Below are positions 8,894-18,670 of a DNA stretch of 64,000 nt, piece by piece. Below the pieces are notes generated by a model. The model was not told where the DNA came from and did no database searches. It saw only the letters and a program-made list of their open reading frames with translations. Made by a program: the position numbers and the translations under genes. The DNA is from Pseudomonadota bacterium (GTDB taxonomy: Bacteria > Desulfobacterota > Desulfobulbia > Desulfobulbales > Desulfurivibrionaceae). The stretch spans positions 1 through 64,000 of the forward strand of contig JAHJRQ010000021.1 in the NCBI GenBank assembly GCA_018830485.1, in the 5' to 3' direction. Position 1 is the first letter of the stretch. Every line of letters begins with the position of its first letter.

Positions 8894-11332
8894 ATGCTTT
8901 CTCGACTCCTTGACCACATACACAGATGGAAAAAAGGCTCTCCCCCAGGCATTTCCGGGGAACCATCCGCCCAGAAACAGCCCGCCCTGATGCTTGCTGA
9001 AAACCCGCAGGTGCCCGTCTGGTCCCCCGGCGACACCATCCTTAACCGGTACCATATCGAACAGGTAATGTCGGGGTCCATGGGGAATGTTTACATCTCC
9101 GAGCATCTCGGCTGGAAAATAAAGGTCGCCATCAAAGCTCCCCGTCCTGAAGTGCTTGCGGACCGTGAAGGCATGAGCCGGATACTCAAGGAAGCCAACG
9201 GCTGGGTCCGAATGGGCATGCATCCCAATGTTGCCTCCTGTTTTTATGTTCTGGCCATCAACAAAATCCCCCATCTCTTCATTGAATTTATCGATGGGGG
9301 GAATCTTTCCGAATGGATCAAGGCCGGTCGATGCAGAAATCTCCGCACCGCCCTCTCTCTTGCCATTCAATTCTGTCACGGCATGGAATTCACCCACCAG
9401 CGCGGCATTATCCATCGCGATATCAAGCCCCAGAATATTCTGATCACCAAAAACTCCCTTTTAAAGATAACCGATTTCGGCATTCTCCTTGCCCACGGGG
9501 ATGCCGAAACAGGCGATGGCCTGGCGCCTGGAGCCGACCCGGCAGATCAGGAAGCGACCATCGGTTTTCGAGGAACCCTCGGCTACGCCTCCCCGGAACA
9601 ACTGCGCGATGCGCACACCGTTGACCTGCGAACGGACATTTTCTCTTTCGGCCTCTGCCTCTGGGTCATGCTCTGCGGTAGAAAGCCATTTATCAACAAC
9701 GCGCTGAAACATAAAATACCCAACCCCACGCCGGTGGCGCCGGACATTAAATTTCCCAAGGCGCTCAAAGAGGTATTGCGCAAAAGCGTTGCCTACAATC
9801 CCGACGACCGCTATGCCAATTTTGCCGAAATGCGGGCGGCCCTGAACGAAGCGTATACCGCTGCCTTTAACACCGCCTGCCCTTACGCGGAGCTCAGCAA
9901 TATCGATCTCAGGGCGGACAGTCTGAACAACAGGGCTGTCTCCCTTTTTGAGCTTGGGGAAATCAAGGAAGCTGCCGCCTGCCTCAACAAAACCCTTGAA
10001 ATCAACGAGATGCTTCCAGAAGCCGTGTACAATATGATCTTGCTCAACTGGCGTTCAGGGGCAAAAGCCACAAAAATTATTCGCCAGATCGAAACCGCCA
10101 AAAAGCGTGGCGCAACAACTCCCTGGCTCACCGAAATGGAGGGTGCGGTCAAGCGCAGTATGGTTGAGGACAAGGGCGATCCTGCCAAGCAGCAGTATCC
10201 GGAATTTCGCCTGTGCCTCCCTAAAAATTCCCTGGAAGTTTTTCGCGAAGGCCAGCTTCACCTCTCCGTGCAACGCAATATCCTCGACCATCTGGATAAT
10301 AAACGCTATGGCCCCTGCCATGATATCCTGATGACGGCCTGGAAAAACAGCAGCTACAAAAAAGACAAGATCTTCAACATGGTCTACCACCGGCTGTTGC
10401 TGGTGGGGACAAAAAAGAAGGTGCTGGGAGTCCAGCGCTTCCTGACCCTGAAGGGCGATGAGGGCCAGGTCAAGCATCTTGCCCATATCCCGAACACGAA
10501 AAAGTTTGTGGCTGCCGGTCCGGAAGGGAAAATAATCCTCCACGACCTGAGCACCTCCTCACATCAAAGCATTGTCTTGGCAAAAGAGGGCAGCGCCATT
10601 TCAGCCCTGGCCATCTGCCCGCTGGGCAAATACATCGCCGTGGGAGCGCAGGACGGCACGGTTTGCCTGTTTTCCACAAAAACCGGCAAACAGGAATCGA
10701 AGACCGCCGCCCACAACGGCCCGGTGCACGCCCTGGCCTTTAACGAAAATGGCCGCCACCTTGCCTCCGGCGGGGCAGACGGGATCATGAAGATACGCAA
10801 GCTTGGCACCGGGCCGGAAATGACAACCTCCATCAAGGAAGGTGGTTCCGTCCGCGCCATTATCTATACCGCCAGCGGCTTGAACCTGATAACCGGAAGC
10901 GAAGACGGCTCTGTCCGCTTCTGGGACGCCAACGGAAAAGAATGCACTAGGATCATCGAAGCCCATGCCATGCCGGTTATCTCCCTGGCAAATTCGCTTG
11001 ATGGCCAACGCTTTATCTCGGCCGGCACCGACCGGCATGTAAAAGTATGGGAACACACTACCGGCCGTTGCCTCAAATCCATCAAGGCGCACGACGAAAC
11101 CATTTCTTCCGCCTTGTTTCTCCAAGACAACCAGACCCTGATCTCCGGCTGTGAAGATGACATCATCAAGCTCTGGGACAGCAATAGCGGCGAATGCCTG
11201 GCCATTCTTGACGGCCGGGGCGACGGCATTTACAGCCTTGCCCACGGGCCTAAGCCCCACACCTTTCTTTCCGGCAGAAAAGATGGGGCCATTGTGTTCT
11301 GGATGGTCATCTATCAACTGCATTTTGAGTAA
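8894..11332 (+). CDS. Ser/Thr protein kinase with C-terminal WD40 repeats
   Basis: An 812-residue cytoplasmic protein with no obvious membrane segment. The kinase domain (about 52-320) shows a degenerate glycine loop (SGSMGNVYI), the ATP-binding Lys81 in VAIK, the catalytic loop HRDIKPQN near 175, DFG near 192 and the activation segment end YASPEQ. A TPR-like stretch follows (about 345-400). The last 300 residues form about six to seven WD40 blades, recognisable by endings such as VRFWD, VKVWE and IKLWD. It should phosphorylate Ser/Thr residues, with the propeller recruiting substrates. It sits second in an operon after an FHA protein and before a PP2C phosphatase that could reverse its action. 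Confidence 0.95.
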   Translation: MLSRLLDHIHRWKKGSPPGISGEPSAQKQPALMLAENPQVPVWSPGDTILNRYHIEQVMSGSMGNVYISEHLGWKIKVAIKAPRPEVLADREGMSRILKEANGWVRMGMHPNVASCFYVLAINKIPHLFIEFIDGGNLSEWIKAGRCRNLRTALSLAIQFCHGMEFTHQRGIIHRDIKPQNILITKNSLLKITDFGILLAHGDAETGDGLAPGADPADQEATIGFRGTLGYASPEQLRDAHTVDLRTDIFSFGLCLWVMLCGRKPFINNALKHKIPNPTPVAPDIKFPKALKEVLRKSVAYNPDDRYANFAEMRAALNEAYTAAFNTACPYAELSNIDLRADSLNNRAVSLFELGEIKEAAACLNKTLEINEMLPEAVYNMILLNWRSGAKATKIIRQIETAKKRGATTPWLTEMEGAVKRSMVEDKGDPAKQQYPEFRLCLPKNSLEVFREGQLHLSVQRNILDHLDNKRYGPCHDILMTAWKNSSYKKDKIFNMVYHRLLLVGTKKKVLGVQRFLTLKGDEGQVKHLAHIPNTKKFVAAGPEGKIILHDLSTSSHQSIVLAKEGSAISALAICPLGKYIAVGAQDGTVCLFSTKTGKQESKTAAHNGPVHALAFNENGRHLASGGADGIMKIRKLGTGPEMTTSIKEGGSVRAIIYTASGLNLITGSEDGSVRFWDANGKECTRIIEAHAMPVISLANSLDGQRFISAGTDRHVKVWEHTTGRCLKSIKAHDETISSALFLQDNQTLISGCEDDIIKLWDSNSGECLAILDGRGDGIYSLAHGPKPHTFLSGRKDGAIVFWMVIYQLHFE

Positions 11333-11363
11333 TTTCCCCGGTCGGGAATAGCGCGGAATATTC

Positions 11364-12131
11364 ATGATCTTCGGGTTCTTAAAAAAAATCTGCCAACGCA
11401 AGCCCAGAACCATTTCTTTTTATGGGCGCACGGACACCGGCTTGGTTCGGGGCCACAACGAAGACAGCTTTTGCTCGCTCCGCAACCGGCGTCTTTTCGT
11501 GGTCGCCGATGGCATGGGCGGCCATAATGCAGGCGAGATCGCCAGCCACCTTGCCATCGAAGCCCTGCTCGAATTTCTCTCGGAGGAAAAAATCCGGGAA
11601 ATGCGCGGCAACGACGAGGTAATCCACCAGAATATGCTGGCCGCCTTCGCCCATGCCAATCAGGCAGTAATGAACAAGGCCGCCGCCGAGGAAACGATGA
11701 AGGGGATGGGCTGCACCATGGTTGCCTGCCTTCTTGACGAAAACCGGCTCCACACCTGTCATGTGGGGGACGCGCGCTGTTATCTTTTTGAGAAAGGCAG
11801 CCTGCAGCAGATCACCACGGATCATACCGCGGTGACGTACATCACCAAAACCGATGCCGACAACAAAGAAATCCAGATCCCGCGGCAGGTGGTAACCCGC
11901 GCCATCGGCTTCAATTCCCCGGAAGGGCCGGAATACCACAAAACCATTTTACGGCCGGGCAGCAGGGTGCTTCTCTGTTCCGACGGGTTGTGGAACATGG
12001 TTGACCACACCCGTCTTGAGCAAATCCTCCTCAATGCCCCCTCCCCGGAAAAAGCCAGCGAAGCCCTGGTCATGGCCGCCAATGAACAAGGCGGGCGCGA
12101 CAACATCACTGCCCTGGTACTCTTTTATTAA
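11364..12131 (+). CDS. PP2C-family Ser/Thr protein phosphatase (Stp1/PrpC-like)
   Basis: This 255-residue protein carries the metal-binding motifs of bacterial PP2C phosphatases: TDTGLVRGHNEDS near residue 22, VADGMGGHNAGE near 45, GDARCYLF near 135, CSDGLWNMV near 207 and GGRDNITALVLF at the C-terminus. It should dephosphorylate targets of the kinase encoded 31 bp upstream. Length fits the family (about 250). No membrane segment is seen. Confidence 0.96.
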   Translation: MIFGFLKKICQRKPRTISFYGRTDTGLVRGHNEDSFCSLRNRRLFVVADGMGGHNAGEIASHLAIEALLEFLSEEKIREMRGNDEVIHQNMLAAFAHANQAVMNKAAAEETMKGMGCTMVACLLDENRLHTCHVGDARCYLFEKGSLQQITTDHTAVTYITKTDADNKEIQIPRQVVTRAIGFNSPEGPEYHKTILRPGSRVLLCSDGLWNMVDHTRLEQILLNAPSPEKASEALVMAANEQGGRDNITALVLFY

Positions 12132-12142
12132 AGGGAAACACA

Positions 12143-12712
12143 ATGCCTACCCAGCACAACGCTCCGAATACCCTTGAAAATATCGCCGCCGATCTTATGG
12201 CCCTGGCCAATGACCTTGCCCAAGGTAAACTCCGGGTTGGAAATCGGCTGGTCGAGATAGGAAACCCTTTGTTTATTAAAACCAAGCAAAAAATCACCGG
12301 CGACACCGCCTATTGCACCCTTTCCTTTCAAGCGCCCCTCCGGATTTCGGACCAGGAAGAAACGGCGATGCCCGATCGGAGGCCTGCGTCTAAAAAAAGC
12401 GATGCCCGTTTGCAGGGCCGCCCCCCGGAGGGGAAAAAAATAAAAAAAGAGATTGCAAGCCTCTGGAAAAGCGTTGGCAAAAAACTGGAACAGGGACAGG
12501 TTCCCACCCCTGCCGAAGAAAAATCCCTTCTTGCCGCCTGTGAAAACTATTGCCTTTTCTCCGAGCCAGCCTGGCATGGAGAGTGGCTCCGCTGCACGAC
12601 GATCCTGCGGGAAGCCTTGGCCTGCGCCCACAGAGGAGACCTGCCCACCGCACTGGCGCATGCGGAGGAAGTGAATCGTCTTACCAAGGACTGCCACAAA
12701 AAACACAAGTAG
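12143..12712 (+). CDS. Small charged protein ending in a CH motif (XXXCH/amphi-Trp-like)
   Basis: A 189-residue protein of unknown function. Residues about 10-70 resemble, from memory, the amphi-Trp/GAK-associated domain: a helix ending LAQGKLRVGNRLVEIG followed by beta-rich sequence. A Lys-rich linker follows, then a helical C-terminal domain (about 98-185) that ends TKDCHKKHK. A conserved terminal Cys-His is the hallmark of the XXXCH domain found in Deltaproteobacteria. This assignment is tentative because it relies on short motifs. It lies 11 bp after the phosphatase and 9 bp before the Fe-S gene, so it is cotranscribed with the signalling genes. Confidence 0.7.
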   Translation: MPTQHNAPNTLENIAADLMALANDLAQGKLRVGNRLVEIGNPLFIKTKQKITGDTAYCTLSFQAPLRISDQEETAMPDRRPASKKSDARLQGRPPEGKKIKKEIASLWKSVGKKLEQGQVPTPAEEKSLLAACENYCLFSEPAWHGEWLRCTTILREALACAHRGDLPTALAHAEEVNRLTKDCHKKHK

Positions 12713-12721
12713 CCTCTCGCC

Positions 12722-13525
12722 ATGACCCCCTTCGAGATTGTCAAAAGAACCCCGAAAAATAATTGCCGGGAATGCGGCTATCCGACCTGTCTCGCTTTTT
12801 CCGCGGCTGTGGCTAAAAGCGGCGAGGATTTTGGCAAATGCCCCTATCTCGACACCACCGGCCTGAATGTTTTGCAACCACCACAAGGGGTTGCCCTGGA
12901 AGAACTTTCCGGGCAGCGCGATCAAGTCCTTATCGAACACCTGAAAGACAAGATTTCCACCCTGGAATTTTCCCGTATTGCCGCCCCCCTGGGCGCCAGC
13001 CTCCGCGGCGACAACAACCAGGCCTTGTCGTTTCTTTTCCTGGCGCAGGAGATTCTCCTCGACAAGCAGGGCATTCTCCTTGACGGCCATCCCCCGGATG
13101 ACCCCAGGGACCAGATCCTTCTCTATAATTATATCCACTCCCAGGGAGGACCGGATCCGGCGCTTGACTGGATCGGCCTGGAAACCCTGCCAAACTCCAT
13201 TTCCAAGGTAAGAACCCTTGCCACCTATTGCGAAAACAGACTGGCGGAACTCTTTGCCCCACTTTCCGCCGCAGCAATCATGGCCGCTTGCCGGGCCTTA
13301 GGAGGAACCCCGCATCCGACCCCTTCCGCGACCCTCGGTTGCATTATCCCGGTTTTGCCCAAGATTCCGCAATATCTTGTCTACTGGGAATCGGAGCCGG
13401 ACGAAGGATTTCCCGCAAAGGTCAAGATGCTTTTCGACCGCCAGGTGCTCCATTTCCTCGACCTGGAATCCCTGATTTTTTCAGCGGAACGCCTGGCGGA
13501 TCGGTTGGCCCTCGAGCTTGCCTAA
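12722..13525 (+). CDS. Fe-S cluster/DUF3786 domain protein
   Basis: This 267-residue protein begins with a four-Cys motif (NCRECGYPTCLAFSAAVAKS, then KCPYL) like the 4Fe-4S domain of CO dehydrogenase/acetyl-CoA synthase gamma subunits and of corrinoid-reducing proteins. The remaining 220 residues match the pattern of DUF3786 (segments LLYNYIHSQGG and FPAKVKMLFDRQVLHFLDLESL). Such proteins are common in anaerobic Desulfobacterota and archaea, and their function is unknown. It is last in the FHA-kinase-phosphatase operon, the spacing to the preceding gene being 9 bp, which suggests a possible redox link to the signalling module. Confidence 0.85.
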   Translation: MTPFEIVKRTPKNNCRECGYPTCLAFSAAVAKSGEDFGKCPYLDTTGLNVLQPPQGVALEELSGQRDQVLIEHLKDKISTLEFSRIAAPLGASLRGDNNQALSFLFLAQEILLDKQGILLDGHPPDDPRDQILLYNYIHSQGGPDPALDWIGLETLPNSISKVRTLATYCENRLAELFAPLSAAAIMAACRALGGTPHPTPSATLGCIIPVLPKIPQYLVYWESEPDEGFPAKVKMLFDRQVLHFLDLESLIFSAERLADRLALELA

Positions 13526-13650
13526 ACAAACAGGCCCCTCCGCTTAAGGGCACCCTGCCCCGTGATCAACTGATGACATTCCGGCAAATTCCTGTCATAC
13601 TGCGTTCTCTTAAATAATAAACATCCCTTCCAATAGTCAGATAAACAGTC

Positions 13651-14979
13651 ATGGCCCGACAACCCGCCCCACACACCGCTCCCCTGGCAGAACGGTTGCG
13701 CCCGCAAACACTGGCTGATTTTGTCGGGCAAAAACAGCTTCTCGGCGAGGACAAACTTCTCCCTCGGCTCATCCGCCAAAGCTATCTGCCCTCCCTGCTC
13801 CTCTGGGGTCCGCCCGGCACCGGCAAAACCACCCTGGCCCGGATCCTGTCCCGGACAACCGGGGCGGAGTTCACCTTCTTTTCCGCAGTGCTGTCCGGAG
13901 TCAAGGATATCCGGGAAATAGTGTTGCAAGCCCAAGCCGCCAAGGATGAGCGCAACATCGCCACCATCCTTTTCGTGGACGAAATCCACCGTTTCAACAA
14001 AAGCCAGCAGGACGCGTTTCTGCCCCATGTGGAAAGCGGCCTCTTGACGCTCATCGGCGCAACCACCGAAAATCCCTCTTTCCACGTTATCGCGCCCCTT
14101 CTCTCCCGGTGCAGGGTTCTGGTGCTTGAACCGTTGCAGCCCGAGGATCTGGAAACCATTATCCAGCGGGCTATCACGGACAAGGAGCAGGGGCTGGGCT
14201 CCTGGCAGATAACTCTTGCGCCGGAGGCTTCCGCCCACCTGGCCAGAATTGCCGACGGCGATGCGCGCAACCTGCTGAACAGCCTGGAAATCGCCGCCAA
14301 TCTTGCAGAACCGGATGCCACCGGCGCCCGGCATATAACCCTGGCCACGGTGGAAGAAGCCATCCAGCGCAAAAGCCTGCGCTACGATGCGGACGGCGAG
14401 GAGCATTACAACCTGATCTCGGCCCTGCACAAAAGCCTGCGGGACAGCGACCCGGACGGCGCCCTGTACTGGCTGTGCCGGATGCTCGCCGCAGGGGAGG
14501 AGCCCTTGTACGTGGTCCGCCGCCTGATCCGCTTCGCCTCAGAAGACATCGGCAATGCGGACCCGCAGGCCCTCATGGTTGCCATCAACGCCAGAAACTC
14601 GTACCAGACCCTGGGCAGTCCGGAGGGCGAAATGGCTCTGGCCCAGGCTGTCATCTACCTTGCCACCGCCCCCAAGAGCAATGCCGTCTATGCCGCGTAC
14701 AATACGGTAATGCAGGAGATCAGGCGCACCGGCAGCCTGCCGGTGCCTCTCCACCTCCGCAACGCGCCAACCGCGCTGATGAAGGATCTCGGCTACGGCC
14801 AGGGCTACCAGTATGCCCATGACGACCCGCACGCCTTGGTGGATCAGCATCATTTGCCTAAACAACTTGTTGGAAAAATTTATTATCAACCCGCCAATCG
14901 AGGGTATGAAGCAGTGATCCGGGACCGCCTCACCAAATGGCGGCAGTTGTTGCGGGATAGAAAAAAACAACCGGCCTGA
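13651..14979 (+). CDS. rarA: Replication-associated recombination protein RarA (MgsA)
   Basis: This 442-residue AAA+ ATPase related to clamp loaders acts at stalled replication forks. It shows APLAERLRPQTLADFVGQ at the start, Walker A GPPGTGKTT near 55, Walker B LFVDEIHRF near 110, sensor GATTENPSF, and the family tetramerisation region including YWLCRMLAAGEEP and RRLIRFASEDIGNADP. Length fits the family. The gene follows the DUF3786 gene by 125 bp and precedes the selenocytochrome by 34 bp. Confidence 0.97.
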   Translation: MARQPAPHTAPLAERLRPQTLADFVGQKQLLGEDKLLPRLIRQSYLPSLLLWGPPGTGKTTLARILSRTTGAEFTFFSAVLSGVKDIREIVLQAQAAKDERNIATILFVDEIHRFNKSQQDAFLPHVESGLLTLIGATTENPSFHVIAPLLSRCRVLVLEPLQPEDLETIIQRAITDKEQGLGSWQITLAPEASAHLARIADGDARNLLNSLEIAANLAEPDATGARHITLATVEEAIQRKSLRYDADGEEHYNLISALHKSLRDSDPDGALYWLCRMLAAGEEPLYVVRRLIRFASEDIGNADPQALMVAINARNSYQTLGSPEGEMALAQAVIYLATAPKSNAVYAAYNTVMQEIRRTGSLPVPLHLRNAPTALMKDLGYGQGYQYAHDDPHALVDQHHLPKQLVGKIYYQPANRGYEAVIRDRLTKWRQLLRDRKKQPA

Positions 14980-15013
14980 TTCTCTATTTGGACGATTGTC
15001 AAACCAGGAGCAC

Positions 15014-16651
15014 ATGACCACCATGAACAGACACGCCGCTTTTTTACTGTTTTTCTCTCTTGCCCTGCTCAGCATCACCCTGCCCACGGCAGGGGGTGCT
15101 GCACAACAGGCAAGCCCTTCTGCCCGGCACGAACTGAGCATTTTCTTTGCCAATGATGTGCGGGGGGAAACGGAGCCGTGCGGTTGACAAAGCAACCAGT
15201 TGGGCGGTCTGCCCAAAAAAGCGCAGCAGCTCGAATCCCTTCGGGGGAAAAAATCCGCGGTACTTGCCCTTGACAGCGGGGCCCTGCTTTTCAAGAATGA
15301 ACAACTGCCGCCGGACCAGCGCGAACAGCTTGCGGTTACCGCGCAGGGAATCGTGGCGGCATACAGCACGATGTCCTTTGCCGCGGTGGGTGTGGCCAGA
15401 GAGGATCTCGCCGCAGGCCTGCCTTTCCTTCTCGCCGCCCAGAAAAAATCGAGCTTCCCCTGGCTGAGCGCCAATCTGCTCAGCCGCAGCGAACGAAAGC
15501 CCTGGTTCAAACCGCATACCCTGATCACGGCAGGAGGTCTGCGCATCGCGGTCATCGGCCTCACCGCCCAAGGGCCCGATTCGCTCTTCACGGAAAAGGA
15601 CAACGCGGTCATTGCTCCCTGGGAAGAGGTTTTACCCAAGGTAATCGCCATGCTGCGAGGCCGGGCCGACATGACCATTCTGCTTTCCAGCTTCGCCGCC
15701 CCGATAAACCGCAAGATAGCGGAGGCCCATCCCGAGATCCACCTGATTCTTCAGGCAGGAAATACCCAGGGCAACATCGCTCCGGAGCGGGTCAACAACA
15801 CCCTGATCACCCAGGTGGAATCGCAAGGCAAATCCGTGGGACTTCTGGAGGTGCAATGGAACAAACAGAGCAGGAGATGGGAGGAGCCAGGCGCTGAAAA
15901 TCTGCTGACAGACAAGAAAAACGAGCTGGACCGCTTGGGATGGCAGATCAACCGATACCGCAAACAAGGCGAGCCGGCGCAGGCATTCAAGAACCAGCCT
16001 CAAATGCTTGCAGTCTATAACGACCTGCTTGCAAAACAGCGACTGCTGGACGAGGAGATTCTCCGTCTCACCGCCCAGCAGAAAGCGCGGGAGACAAACC
16101 GTCAACGATTCTCCTCGTATAGCGCCCACTTTGAAGCCATGCGCAGGGACCTTCCGGACAACCCGACAATCCGGGCCATTGTCGATGCAACCACCACCGA
16201 GGTGAACCGGATCGGCAAGGCTGCGGTTAAGGCGAGAATCTCGGACAAGACCGGGCAACCCCAGGGAGTAATTCCGGAAAATTATGCCGGCAGCGCCGCC
16301 TGCACAAGCTGCCATGCCCTGCAGTTTGCAAAATGGCGCGCCACCCAGCATGCCACGGCCTATGACACCCTGGAGGCCAAGGGGCAGCAGTACAATGTGC
16401 AGTGCCTGCCCTGCCACATCACCGGCCCCGCCGCCCAGACAGGTCAGGAAATGCTCGCCCTTGCCCATGATTTGCGCCAGGTCGGCTGCGAATCATGCCA
16501 TGGCCCGGCCCGCGCGCATACCCTGCAACCAACGGCGGCCAAGGCCGGCCAGCCGACCATGGATACCTGCCTGCGCTGCCACAGCGGCGAGCATGACGAC
16601 AGATTCAACTTCAGCGAAGCGCTCTCCCGCCTCCACTGCGGCGGTGACTGA
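15014..16651 (+). CDS. UshA-like multihaem cytochrome c, selenoprotein (in-frame UGA = Sec58)
   Basis: The frame reads through a TGA at 15185-15187 and continues to 16651, giving 545 residues. A signal peptide (about 4-30) is followed by FFANDVRGETEPCG, the UGA, then QSNQLGGLPKKA. This is the start of a metallophosphatase/5'-nucleotidase-like (UshA-like) domain that normally carries EPCGC before a LGGL motif, so the UGA sits where homologues have Cys. The C-terminus has four CXXCH haem motifs (CTSCH near 430, CLPCH near 464, CESCH near 492, CLRCH near 519). The protein is thus an exported tetrahaem cytochrome. A SECIS hairpin lies just past the UGA. AGGAG lies 3 bp before the ATG at 15014; the ATG at 15023 is an alternative. 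sel genes are not in this window. Confidence 0.92.
15185..15216 (+). promoter_or_regulatory. Bacterial SECIS element with UGA selenocysteine codon
   Basis: The UGA at 15185-15187 is followed by a hairpin with stem TTGGGC/GCCCAA (15200-15205 and 15211-15216) and loop GGTCT (15206-15210). In E. coli fdhF the SelB-binding loop is also GGUCU and, counting from the U of UGA as 1, occupies 22-26. Here the loop occupies exactly 22-26. Stem, loop sequence and distance all fit a functional bacterial SECIS. Confidence 0.93.
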
Positions 16652-16661
16652 GCTGCGGGCA

Positions 16662-16696
16662 TAAAAAAAGGCCAGGAGACAAATGCCTCTTGGCCT
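16662..16696 (-). terminator. Intrinsic terminator downstream of dnaK
   Basis: On the minus strand, 25 bp after the dnaK stop, an AGGCCA...TGGCCT stem of about 10 bp is followed by a run of seven T. It ends the grpE-dnaK unit in the short gap to the convergent cytochrome gene. Confidence 0.88.
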
Positions 16697-16720
16697 GAAA
16701 TAATTGCACTCCGCGGTGGG

Positions 16721-18628
16721 TTATTTCACTTCTTCAAAATCCGCATCCACCACATCGTCGTCATCCTTCTTTGCCCCACCGGCCTTACCACCGCCGTCGC
16801 CGCCTTCCGGCGCCTTGTCCTTGGTGGCCTGGGCGTACATCATCTCCGCCAGCTTGTGGGAAGCCTGGGTCAGGGACTCAAGCCCCTTCTTGATCGCCTC
16901 CACATCGTCGGATTCCATGAGCTTCTTGAGGCTGTCGATCTCGACCTGCACCTTGTTCTTGGTCTCACTGTCAACCTTGTCGCCCAGATCCTTCATGCTC
17001 TTTTCCGTGGCATAGATCATGGAATCGGCCTGATTCTTGGTCTCGACCAGCTCCTTGCGCTTGCGGTCCTCGTCGGCATGGGCCTCGGCGTCCTTCTGCA
17101 TCCGTTTGATCTCGTCCTCGGAAAGGCCGCTGGAAGCGGTGATCCGGATGGATTGCTCCTTGCCGGTGCCGAGATCCTTGGCGGAAACATGGAGAATGCC
17201 GTTGGCGTCGAGATCAAAGGTGACCTCGATCTGCGGCACCCCGCGCGGGGCCGGGGGAAGATCGGTCAACTCGAAGCGGCCGATGGTCTTGTTATTTGCC
17301 GCCATCTCGCGTTCGCCTTGGAGCACATGGATGGAAACCGCGGGCTGGCTGTCCGCCGCGGTGGAGAACACCTGACTCTTCTTGGTGGGGATGGTGGTGT
17401 TCTTTTCGATGAGCTTGGTCATCACCCCGCCCAGGGTCTCGATGCCCAGGGACAACGGGGTAACATCAAGGAGCAGCACGTCCTTGACATCGCCCTTGAG
17501 CACCCCGCCCTGCACAGCGGCGCCGATGGCCACAACCTCGTCGGGGTTCACGCCCTTATGGGGATCCTTGCCGAAGATCTCCTTGACCTTCTCCTGCACC
17601 TTGGGCATCCGGGTCATGCCGCCGACCAGGATCACCTCGTCGATGTCCGCCGCGCTGATCCCGGCATCCTTCAGGGCAATCTTACAGGGGTTGACCGTAC
17701 GCTCGATCAGATCCTCCACCAACCCTTCCAGTTTGGCGCGGGAAAGCTTCATCTGCAGATGCTTGGGCCCGGAAGCGTCCGCCGTGATAAAGGGCAGGTT
17801 GATGTCGGTCTCCATGGTGGTGGAAAGCTCCATCTTCGCCTTTTCCGCCTCTTCCCGCAACCGCTGCAGAGCCATATTGTCGGTGCGCAGATCAATGCCC
17901 TGATCGCGTTTGAACTCGTCGGCAATCCAGTTGACGATGCGCATGTCAAAGTCTTCGCCGCCGAGAAAGGTGTCGCCGTTGGTGGATTTCACCTCAAACA
18001 CCCCGTCACCGATCTCCAGCACCGAGATATCAAAGGTACCGCCGCCCAGGTCGAAGACAGCGATTTTCTCCTCGCCCTTCTTGTCCAGGCCGTAGGCCAG
18101 GGCCGCGGCGGTGGGCTCGTTGATGATCCGCTGCACGTTGAGGCCGGCGATCCGGCCCGCGTCCTTGGTGGCCTGGCGCTGGGAGTCGTTGAAATACGCG
18201 GGCACGGTGATGACCGCCTCGGTGACTTCCTCGCCCAGATATTCCTCCGCGGTCTGCTTCATCTTGGTGAGCACCATGGCGGAGATCTCAGCCGGGGTCA
18301 TCACCTTGGAATCAACCTCAACCGCTGCGTCACCATCCTTGCCGTTGACGATCTTGAACGGGCTGATCTCAATACTCTTTATTACTTCCGCATCGGTGAA
18401 CTTGCGCCCGATAAGCCGCTTGATGGCATGCAGGGTGCGGGTCGGATTGGTGACCGCCTGGCGTCGCGCAACCTGGCCCACCAAACGTTCGCCGCTGCTG
18501 GAAAAAGCCACCACCGAAGGGGTGGTTCTGTTTCCTTCCACATTGGTGATAACCTTGGGTTCGCCGCCTTCCATCACCGCGACACATGAATTTGTTGTTC
18601 CTAAATCAATGCCGATAATTTTTCCCAT
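16721..18628 (-). CDS. dnaK: Molecular chaperone DnaK (Hsp70)
   Basis: A 635-residue Hsp70 that folds and protects client proteins in an ATP cycle driven by DnaJ and GrpE. It begins [14 protein letters not shown], has the phosphate loops [10 protein letters not shown] and [11 protein letters not shown], the linker [14 protein letters not shown] and a C-terminal Gly/Lys-rich tail ending DADFEEVK. The start at 18628 was chosen because it gives the invariant N-terminus and is preceded by AAGGAGAATATGAG; the frame upstream is not conserved. It lies 42 bp after grpE. dnaJ is not adjacent. Confidence 0.99.
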   Translation of the reverse strand: MGKIIGIDLGTTNSCVAVMEGGEPKVITNVEGNRTTPSVVAFSSSGERLVGQVARRQAVTNPTRTLHAIKRLIGRKFTDAEVIKSIEISPFKIVNGKDGDAAVEVDSKVMTPAEISAMVLTKMKQTAEEYLGEEVTEAVITVPAYFNDSQRQATKDAGRIAGLNVQRIINEPTAAALAYGLDKKGEEKIAVFDLGGGTFDISVLEIGDGVFEVKSTNGDTFLGGEDFDMRIVNWIADEFKRDQGIDLRTDNMALQRLREEAEKAKMELSTTMETDINLPFITADASGPKHLQMKLSRAKLEGLVEDLIERTVNPCKIALKDAGISAADIDEVILVGGMTRMPKVQEKVKEIFGKDPHKGVNPDEVVAIGAAVQGGVLKGDVKDVLLLDVTPLSLGIETLGGVMTKLIEKNTTIPTKKSQVFSTAADSQPAVSIHVLQGEREMAANNKTIGRFELTDLPPAPRGVPQIEVTFDLDANGILHVSAKDLGTGKEQSIRITASSGLSEDEIKRMQKDAEAHADEDRKRKELVETKNQADSMIYATEKSMKDLGDKVDSETKNKVQVEIDSLKKLMESDDVEAIKKGLESLTQASHKLAEMMYAQATKDKAPEGGDGGGKAGGAKKDDDDVVDADFEEVK

Positions 18629-18670
18629 CTCATATTCTCCTTGCCTAACGGGATGAAACATCCTTGTTAT

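Noticed and set aside
15185-15187. Nonsense mutation or pseudogene in the cytochrome gene
   Set aside because: The frame continues without shift for 487 codons with good coding quality, homologues have Cys here, and a correctly spaced SECIS hairpin follows.
16856-18589. 577-codon open frame antisense to dnaK
   Set aside because: It mirrors the high-GC codon pattern of dnaK, has no family motif and no ribosome binding site.
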